In this document: positions 29,230 through 35,034 of the stretch, piece by piece
How positions within the stretch are numbered: the stretch's first letter is position 1
Layout of the letters: every line of letters starts with the position of its first letter
NCBI RefSeq assembly: GCF_005081705.1
Contig: NZ_CP034876.1
Span: 228,805 to 263,838 of the forward strand
Direction: 5' to 3'
Origin: Buchnera aphidicola (Hyperomyzus lactucae)
GTDB lineage: Bacteria > Pseudomonadota > Gammaproteobacteria > Enterobacterales > Enterobacteriaceae
Length of the DNA stretch: 35,034 bases
The notes under the pieces: model-generated
Told to the model about the DNA's origin: nothing
Databases searched by the model: none
Seen by the model: the letters and a program-made list of their open reading frames with translations, nothing else
Position numbers and translations under genes: made by a program

Positions 29230-30426
29230 ATGAAAAAAATAACCATTTTAGGATCAACTGGTTCTATTGGTACTAGCGTATTGTCCGTTATTCAAAAAAA
29301 TCTTAATTTATTTAAAGTAATTGCTTTAGTGGCTAATACAAATATTACAACTATGTTGAAACAATGTGAGTTGTTTTCTCCTGACTGGGTGGCTATGAGA
29401 GATAAAAAATCTGCTAATATACTCAGAAAAAAATTAAAAAAAAGAAAGATTAAAACACAAGTTCTTTCTGGAGAAAAAGATATTTGCAAATTAGCTTCGT
29501 TAGAAGGTACAGATCAAGTAATTTCTGCAATTGTAGGAATGGCTGGTCTATTGCCGACTTTGTCTGCAATATATGCTGGAAAAACAATATTATTAGCCAA
29601 TAAAGAATCTTTAATTACATGCGGTTATTTATTTATGAAAGCAGTTGCTTTCAGTGGGGCTAAGATTTTTCCTATTGATAGTGAACATAATGCTATTTTC
29701 CAAGTTTTACCTCTAGAAATTCAAAAAAATTTAGGTATTGCTCCATTAAAAAAAAATGGTGTAAAATACATCTTATTAACTGGTTCAGGAGGTCCTTTTT
29801 ATAATTTTTCTGCATCTGAGTTGTCTAACGTAACTCCATTGCAAGCATGTTCTCATCCTAATTGGGTAATGGGAAGAAAAATTTCTGTGGATTCAGCAAC
29901 GATGATGAATAAAGGTTTAGAATATGCTGAAGCTAGATGGTTATTTAACGCTTTAGAATCAGAAATTAAAATTTTAATTCATCCTGAATCAATTATTCAT
30001 TCTATGGTTCAATATTATGATGGTACTTTATTGGCTCAATTATCAGTTCCAGACATAAGAATTGCTATTTCATATGTAATGTCTTGGCCTAATCGTGTGC
30101 ATTCTGGAGCTAGTCTTTTAAATTTTTCAAAAATAAATCATTTATCTTTTTTTGAACCTGATTTTGCTCAATTTCCATGTCTAAAATTGGCTATCGATTC
30201 TTTTTCTCAAGGTCAAGCCGCTATGACTACTTTAAATGCTGCTAATGAAATTGCTGTTTCAGCTTTTCTTGATTCTAAAATTTCTTTTACTAAAATTTAT
30301 GAAGTAAATATTGAAATATTAATGTCTTCTTGTTTTTCAGAACCTAACTCTATTGAAGATGTTTTAGAAATTGATAGGAAAGCAAGAATATTAGCTAAAA
30401 ATAAAGTATCATCTTTAGTATTTTAA
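29230..30426 (+). CDS. dxr: 1-deoxy-D-xylulose-5-phosphate reductoisomerase
   Basis: Second enzyme of the methylerythritol-phosphate pathway, making MEP for isoprenoids; these feed UppS. It has 398 residues, the same as E. coli. The NADPH loop is GSTGSIG at 8-14. The metal and substrate site is seen in [12 protein letters not shown], the LTGSGGPF loop, [21 protein letters not shown] and EYAEARWLF. The start is ATG with a poor ribosome-binding site. It follows frr as in E. coli, and uppS comes 88 nt later. Confidence 0.98.
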   Translation: MKKITILGSTGSIGTSVLSVIQKNLNLFKVIALVANTNITTMLKQCELFSPDWVAMRDKKSANILRKKLKKRKIKTQVLSGEKDICKLASLEGTDQVISAIVGMAGLLPTLSAIYAGKTILLANKESLITCGYLFMKAVAFSGAKIFPIDSEHNAIFQVLPLEIQKNLGIAPLKKNGVKYILLTGSGGPFYNFSASELSNVTPLQACSHPNWVMGRKISVDSATMMNKGLEYAEARWLFNALESEIKILIHPESIIHSMVQYYDGTLLAQLSVPDIRIAISYVMSWPNRVHSGASLLNFSKINHLSFFEPDFAQFPCLKLAIDSFSQGQAAMTTLNAANEIAVSAFLDSKISFTKIYEVNIEILMSSCFSEPNSIEDVLEIDRKARILAKNKVSSLVF

Positions 30427-30468
30427 ATGTGTATTATTAAACAATGCACTAATCAATTATTTTTATTC

Positions 30469-30488
30469 AGAATTTTAAATAAAATTCT
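30469..30488 (+). terminator. Possible weak terminator after dxr
   Basis: AGAATTTTA (30469-30477) and TAAAATTCT (30480-30488) can form a stem, followed by ATTTTT. It lies 42 nt past the dxr stop. The stem has only two GC pairs and a very tight turn, so confidence is low. Confidence 0.25.
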
Positions 30489-30514
30489 ATTTTTAAGAGA
30501 AATCTATACGTATT

Positions 30515-31264
30515 ATGTGGTATACATCTTCATTAAAATATAAAGACAAGTTTAAAGAAGAAAATCCTCGTCATGTAGCAATTATTATGGATGGAAATGG
30601 ACGATGGGCTAATAAAAAAGGAAAAATGCGTATTTTAGGTCATAAAGAAGGTTTTAAAGCAGTAAAAAAAGCAGTAAAATTTTCTATTATGAACAATTTA
30701 AAAATATTAACATTATACGCTTTTAGTAGTGAAAATTGGAATCGTCCAGTATTTGAAATCAAATCTTTAATGGAGTTATTTTTTTTTGCATTAGATAGTG
30801 AAATTAATAATTTCAAAAAATTTAATATTAGATTAAAAGTTATTGGAGATATAACACATTTTAATAAAAAATTACAAAAACGTATTCATCAAGTAGAAAA
30901 AATAACTTTAAATAATAATGGTTTAATATTAAACATAGCAGCTAATTATGGTGGAAGATGGGACATAATTCAAAGTGTTAAAAAAATAGTTAAAAAAGTT
31001 CAAAACGGCGTTTTACAAACAGAAAAAATTGAAGAAAAAACAATTACTCAATATTTATCAACTAGCGAACTCCTACCCGTAGATTTAGTTATTAGAACAG
31101 GTGGAGAAAAAAGAATTAGTAATTTTTTATTATGGCAGATAGCTTATTCTGAGTTATATTTTACCGATGTTTTATGGCCAGATTTTAATGACTGTTCTTT
31201 TCAAAATGCTATAGATTCTTTTATATCTCGAGAACGTCGTTTTGGAGGATTTAAAAAAATATAA
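30515..31264 (+). CDS. uppS: Undecaprenyl diphosphate synthase
   Basis: Cis-prenyltransferase that builds the C55 lipid carrier used by MraY and MurG. It has 249 residues (253 in E. coli). D26 in AIIMDGNGRWA is the catalytic aspartate, at the E. coli position. Other family blocks are GHKEGFKAVKKAV, LYAFSSENWNRP, IAANYGGRWDI, DLVIRTGGEKRISNFLLWQ and SELYFTDVLWPDF. The start is ATG with no strong ribosome-binding site. In E. coli cdsA and rseP follow; here only about 200 non-coding bases separate it from bamA. Confidence 0.97.
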   Translation: MWYTSSLKYKDKFKEENPRHVAIIMDGNGRWANKKGKMRILGHKEGFKAVKKAVKFSIMNNLKILTLYAFSSENWNRPVFEIKSLMELFFFALDSEINNFKKFNIRLKVIGDITHFNKKLQKRIHQVEKITLNNNGLILNIAANYGGRWDIIQSVKKIVKKVQNGVLQTEKIEEKTITQYLSTSELLPVDLVIRTGGEKRISNFLLWQIAYSELYFTDVLWPDFNDCSFQNAIDSFISRERRFGGFKKI

Positions 31265-31464
31265 ATAATAGTATTATTTTATAAAGATGTTTTATATGAA
31301 TAAAATTTAAATTGTATCTAAAAGTCATTTATTTAATTTATAATTAAAAAAAATTATTTTTTTAAATTTTATTTTTACTTTTTATTTTCTTCTAAATAGT
31401 AAGTTTTTGTTTTAAATAAACTTTACATCAGATGAAATCTATTGTAGGGAAAATTTTAATAATA

Positions 31465-33867
31465 ATGTCAATTAAAAAATTTTTTATAGCTTTTTTAATA
31501 TTTTGTAGTGTAGAAGTTTATGGGAAAAATATATGGATCGTAAAAGATATTCAGTTTAAAGGATTAAAAAATTTTTCAGAAAAAGAAGCATTAAAAAATA
31601 TTGTTTTTAATATTGGAAGTAAATTTTCTGAATATGATGTAAAAAATAGTATACGGTCTTTATTTGAAACTGGTAAATATAAAGATATTGAAGTAACTTA
31701 TTCTGGACAAACTATAATATTTAATGTGCAAGAAAAACCTATTATTTCTAATATCATCATTTCTGGTAATAACATTATTAATACTTCCGTTTTAAATACA
31801 TATTTAAGGAAATTAAATATTGTCAAAGGCAGTGTATTTAGTTCTTTTTTAGAGAATATATTTATAAAAACAATACAAGATGTTTACTATAATCTTGGTA
31901 GATATAAATCAAATATTAAAATATTAAAAAATTTTTCGGAAAATAACACTGTTCATCTAGAAATAATTATTGATGAAGGTCAATCAATAAAAATTAATAG
32001 TATAAAAATTTTTGGAAACAAAGATATTTCTGAAGATAAAATCTTGTCAATTTTTAAGTTGAAAAATCATCATTCTTGGTGGAATTTTTTAGATAAAAGT
32101 CTTTATTCTCCAAAGAAATTAGATCAAGATTTAGAAAACTTAAATAATTTTTACTTAAATAAAGGGTATTTTTATTTCAATATTGATGCTAAAAGATTAG
32201 ATCTTTCTGGAAATAAAAATTATCTAGATATTATCATAAATATTTCCGAAGGAAAAAAATATAGAATTTCAAATTTTTTTATTAATGGAAATTTATTTCC
32301 ATATGAAAAAAGAATTACAGATTTTGTTAAAATCAATTATTATGAATTATATAATAAAGATAAAATCAACTATATAGTAAATGAAATAACAAGATTTTTA
32401 TCTGAGAATGGTTATATTAATGCTAAAATTATTGTGGAACCAAAAATTGATCATGAAAAGAAAACAATAGTTTTAAATTTTAATATTGATATAAATAAAC
32501 GTTATTTTGTAAAAAGAATTAATTTTATAGGAAATGAATTAACTCAAGATAAAGTTTTACGTCGTGAAATCAAGCAAATGGAAGGTGAATACTTTAATAT
32601 TAAGTTAGTTGAGCTTAGTAAAAAATTATTAGAAAGAACTAAATATTTTAGCAATGTTAAAGTAATAAAAAATATACATTCTAAAGAATCTAATCAAGTA
32701 GATATTACTTACCAAGTACAAGAGCAACCTACTGGTTCTATAAACTTTGGATTGGGATATGGAATAGATAGCGGAATAAGTTTTAATACTTCTTTTTCTC
32801 AAGAAAATATATTAGGTTCTGGAAATTCTTTAAAAGTAAGTGCTATTAAAAATAATAATCAAAAATACATAGATTTGTCAACGAATTATCCTTATTTCAT
32901 GTCTAATAATATAGATTTAAATAATAGATTTTTTTATAACGATTTTAAATATAATTTTAATAGTATTTCAAATCTTATCAAAAACACTTATGGTTTCGAG
33001 GCTAATTTAGGATTTTTGATCAATAATACTAACAAAGTAAATTTTGGTTTTGGATATACTCATAATGGTATTAATAATCAAAAAAAGGTAGTCAAAAATT
33101 CTTCATCAATAAAAAAAATATTAGATGTACAATTATTAAAAAATAGTTTAGTAGATGACTTTACTATGAATTATTCTTGGATATATGATAGTTTAGAATA
33201 TCTTTACTTTCCTATTTCTGGTAACAAAACATATATTAGTGGAAAGAACACAATCCCCGGTTCTGATAATAATTTTTACAAATTAATATTAGATAGCGAA
33301 GAATATATTCCATTAAATAAAGGGAAAAAATTCATATTTTTAAGCCATATTAATATGGGTATAGGAAATAGTTTTACTAAAGCAAATGAATTTCCTTTTT
33401 ATGAAAATTTTAATATCAGTAGTATGAATAATATTCGCGGTTTTCGTCCTAATACCATTGGTCCTAAAAAAATCTATAATAATGATTTAGAAAAATGTAT
33501 TGGATTTAAAAATAAAAATATATGTGAATCTTTTGATTCTGTTGGCGGAAATGCTACTTTGATAACTAATTTAGAACTTATTACCCCTCTTCCTTTTTTA
33601 GAAAGTAAATATTCGCAATTTCTTCGAACTTCTTTATTTTTGGATGCGGGTAATATTTGGGATACACAATCCAATAGTACGAAAAGTGCTGATTCTCTAA
33701 AATTCTCAGACAGTAGTATTTTGAATGATATTTATTCATCAGTTGGTCTATCCTTACAATGGTTTTCTCCTATTGGTCCATTAGTATTTTCTTATTCTTT
33801 TCCTATTCAGACAAATAAAAATTATCAATTAGAACCATTTCAATTGCATCTTGGTAAAAATTGGTAA
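31465..33867 (+). CDS. bamA: Outer-membrane protein assembly factor BamA
   Basis: Central component of the BAM machine, which inserts beta-barrel proteins into the outer membrane. I start it at ATG 31465, giving 800 residues (810 in E. coli). The first 20 residues form a signal peptide ending VEVYG, exactly the length of the E. coli one ending TVYG. An in-frame ATG at 31432 would add 11 residues; neither has a good ribosome-binding site. Five POTRA repeats occupy about 21-410, followed by a 16-strand barrel. The barrel motif NIRGFRPNTIGPK corresponds to the VRGF signature, and it ends FQLHLGKNW with the C-terminal aromatic residue. Neighbouring E. coli genes rseP, skp and lpxD are absent. Confidence 0.96.
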   Translation: MSIKKFFIAFLIFCSVEVYGKNIWIVKDIQFKGLKNFSEKEALKNIVFNIGSKFSEYDVKNSIRSLFETGKYKDIEVTYSGQTIIFNVQEKPIISNIIISGNNIINTSVLNTYLRKLNIVKGSVFSSFLENIFIKTIQDVYYNLGRYKSNIKILKNFSENNTVHLEIIIDEGQSIKINSIKIFGNKDISEDKILSIFKLKNHHSWWNFLDKSLYSPKKLDQDLENLNNFYLNKGYFYFNIDAKRLDLSGNKNYLDIIINISEGKKYRISNFFINGNLFPYEKRITDFVKINYYELYNKDKINYIVNEITRFLSENGYINAKIIVEPKIDHEKKTIVLNFNIDINKRYFVKRINFIGNELTQDKVLRREIKQMEGEYFNIKLVELSKKLLERTKYFSNVKVIKNIHSKESNQVDITYQVQEQPTGSINFGLGYGIDSGISFNTSFSQENILGSGNSLKVSAIKNNNQKYIDLSTNYPYFMSNNIDLNNRFFYNDFKYNFNSISNLIKNTYGFEANLGFLINNTNKVNFGFGYTHNGINNQKKVVKNSSSIKKILDVQLLKNSLVDDFTMNYSWIYDSLEYLYFPISGNKTYISGKNTIPGSDNNFYKLILDSEEYIPLNKGKKFIFLSHINMGIGNSFTKANEFPFYENFNISSMNNIRGFRPNTIGPKKIYNNDLEKCIGFKNKNICESFDSVGGNATLITNLELITPLPFLESKYSQFLRTSLFLDAGNIWDTQSNSTKSADSLKFSDSSILNDIYSSVGLSLQWFSPIGPLVFSYSFPIQTNKNYQLEPFQLHLGKNW

Positions 33868-33917
33868 TTTTTAAATAAACTCATATTTTTTTTTGAATTA
33901 GAAATAGAGTAAATATT

Positions 33918-34382
33918 TTGAATACTATAAATAATACTTTGAATATTAAAAAAATCTTTAAAATTTTGCCTCATCGTTATCCTTTTTTGCTTATTGATCG
34001 AGTTTTAAACTTTAAAAATTTTGAATTTTTAAATGCAATAAAAAATTGCACTATAAATGAGCCTTATTTTCAAGGTCACTTTGTAAAAGAGCCTATTTTT
34101 CCTGGTGTATTAATTATTGAAGCTATGGCTCAAGCAGCAAGTATTTTAATATATAAAAGTATAGGTCAATTACATATAAATAAATTATATTATTTTGTAG
34201 GTATAGATAGCACTCGTTTTAAAAAAACTGTTATTCCTGGGGATCAAATATTTATACAAGTAAATATTTGGAAGTTTAATAAACATATTTTAATTTTTAA
34301 GAATACAGCTTTAGTAAATGAAAATATTGTTTGTAAATCTAAAATAATTTTTGCCAAAAAATCTTGTTCAAAATATAAATAG
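33918..34382 (+). CDS. fabZ: 3-hydroxyacyl-[acyl-carrier-protein] dehydratase
   Basis: Dehydrates 3-hydroxyacyl-ACP in fatty acid elongation. It has 154 residues (151 in E. coli). The hot-dog fold catalytic residues are H54 in FQGHF and E68 in LIIEAMAQAAS, at E. coli numbering; LPHRYPFLLIDRV is the N-terminal signature. The GHFPGKP of E. coli reads GHFVKEP here. The start is TTG 33918-33920, chosen because NTINNTLNIKKI aligns with the E. coli start; E. coli fabZ also begins with TTG. In E. coli lpxD precedes and lpxA-lpxB follow; all are missing, so the enzyme now serves fatty acid needs only. Confidence 0.97.
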   Translation: MNTINNTLNIKKIFKILPHRYPFLLIDRVLNFKNFEFLNAIKNCTINEPYFQGHFVKEPIFPGVLIIEAMAQAASILIYKSIGQLHINKLYYFVGIDSTRFKKTVIPGDQIFIQVNIWKFNKHILIFKNTALVNENIVCKSKIIFAKKSCSKYK

Positions 34383-34411
34383 ATATTTATGTATAAATTT
34401 CGGGAAAACAT

Positions 34412-35034
34412 ATGAATAAACCAAAATTTATTCATCTTCATGTACACAGTGATTATTCAATTATTGATGGATTATCTAAACCTGAAGATTTAGTTAAAAA
34501 AGCAGCATTTTTGGGCATGCCAGCCATTGCAATAACAGACTATAATAATTTATACGGAGTAATTAAGTTTTATAATACAGCTCATAAATTAGGTTTAAAA
34601 CCCATTATTGGTGTTACAGTAAATTTTTTTTCTGAATTAGTAAATAATGAATTGACAAAATTAACTTTATTAGCTTCTACCCAAGAAGGATATAGAAATT
34701 TAATTTTACTAATTTCCAGAGCGTATCAAAAAGGGTATATCAATAATTATAATGTAACTATTAAAAAAAAATGGCTATTAACACTTAATAAAGGATTAAT
34801 ATTACTTTCCGGAGGTTGTCAAGGTGAAATCGGAAAAATTTTACTTTATGATAGTAAATCATCTTTAATATCTACTTGTTTATCTTTTTATCAAAAAAAT
34901 TTTCCGGATTCTTACTATCTAGAACTATTCCGTACTAATCGAGATAATGAAGAAAGATATTTACATTTAGCCGTAGATTTATCTTTATCTACAGGAATTC
35001 CAGTTGTGGCTACTAATGATGTATGTTTTTTAAG
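34412..35034 (+). CDS. dnaE: DNA polymerase III alpha subunit (5' part, runs off the window)
   Basis: Replicative polymerase subunit. The open frame from ATG 34412 gives 207 complete codons and continues past the window end, so only the N-terminal PHP domain is visible. GGGAAAA lies about 8 nt before the ATG. Alignment with E. coli DnaE is clear: HSDYSIIDGLSKPEDLVKKA, LGMPAIAITDYNNLYG, LTLLASTQEGYRNLILLIS, NKGLILLSGGCQG and GIPVVATNDVCFL. E. coli has HLRVH at residues 8-12, whereas this protein has HLHVH, so a PHP metal-site histidine (H10) is present; residue 44 is tyrosine where active PHP domains have histidine. lpxA, lpxB and rnhB, which separate fabZ and dnaE in E. coli, are absent. Confidence 0.97.
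   Translation, partial: MNKPKFIHLHVHSDYSIIDGLSKPEDLVKKAAFLGMPAIAITDYNNLYGVIKFYNTAHKLGLKPIIGVTVNFFSELVNNELTKLTLLASTQEGYRNLILLISRAYQKGYINNYNVTIKKKWLLTLNKGLILLSGGCQGEIGKILLYDSKSSLISTCLSFYQKNFPDSYYLELFRTNRDNEERYLHLAVDLSLSTGIPVVATNDVCFL

Noticed and set aside
31265..31464. Possible cdsA or rseP remnant between uppS and bamA
   Set aside because: The gap is almost entirely A and T runs; no frame of useful length and no recognisable residue pattern of either protein.
1..35034. Mobile elements, CRISPR arrays, tRNA/rRNA genes, defence or toxin cassettes
   Set aside because: Looked for repeat-spacer patterns, transposase motifs, inverted terminal repeats and tRNA-like folds in all gaps; none seen. Gene order and composition are uniform, with no sign of recent gene acquisition.

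Overview
This window is a piece of the chromosome of a reduced-genome, strongly AT-rich gammaproteobacterial endosymbiont, almost certainly a Buchnera aphidicola lineage (aphid symbiont). The basis is the gene content (spermidine synthesis, branched-chain amino-acid and DAP genes kept, lipid A genes gone), proteins that align end to end with Escherichia coli orthologues, E. coli-like gene order with whole genes excised, lysine/asparagine/isoleucine-rich proteins and long poly(A) tracts in coding strands. I cannot tell which aphid host.

Layout. 94-3161 (minus): speD, speE, mtn, erpA. 3375-18857 (minus): the dcw cell-wall and division cluster, transcribed rsmH-ftsL-ftsI-murE-murF-mraY-murD-ftsW-murG-murC-ddlB-ftsA-ftsZ. 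Compared with E. coli it lacks mraZ, ftsQ and lpxC. 19010-21209 (minus): ilvI-ilvH; cra (fruR), which E. coli has between ilvH and mraZ, is gone. 21403-22458 (minus): apbE. 22718-24154 (plus): degP, ended by the only classical GC-rich intrinsic terminator seen. 24194-25866 (minus): dapD and map. 26131-35034 (plus): rpsB-tsf-pyrH-frr-dxr-uppS-bamA-fabZ-dnaE (dnaE runs off the window). E. coli additionally has cdsA, rseP, skp, lpxD, lpxA, lpxB and rnhB in this stretch.

How the genes work together. murC/D/E/F/G, mraY, ddlB, uppS, ftsI and ftsW form a nearly complete route to DAP-type peptidoglycan; dapD feeds DAP. FtsZ/A/W/I/L form a reduced divisome. speE makes 5'-methylthioadenosine that Mtn cleaves. 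ilvIH makes branched-chain amino-acid precursors, as expected of a nutritional symbiont. bamA and degP maintain an outer membrane although lipid A genes are missing.

The most notable signals are two reading frames broken at poly(A) runs: murC has A10 just after its only good ATG, and ftsL has A17 in mid-gene. In both cases the continuation in the other frame is recognisable family sequence, and adding one A restores the gene. This matches the transcriptional-slippage rescue known for Buchnera and Blochmannia poly(A) tracts. I found no mobile element, CRISPR array, tRNA, rRNA or recently acquired cassette, and no evidence for a wholly new system. No stretch longer than 300 bases lacks a gene; the longest gaps are 1786-2059, 25867-26130, 3162-3374 and 31265-31464. 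Several start codons below were moved inward from the longest reading frame because of homology and ribosome-binding sites.
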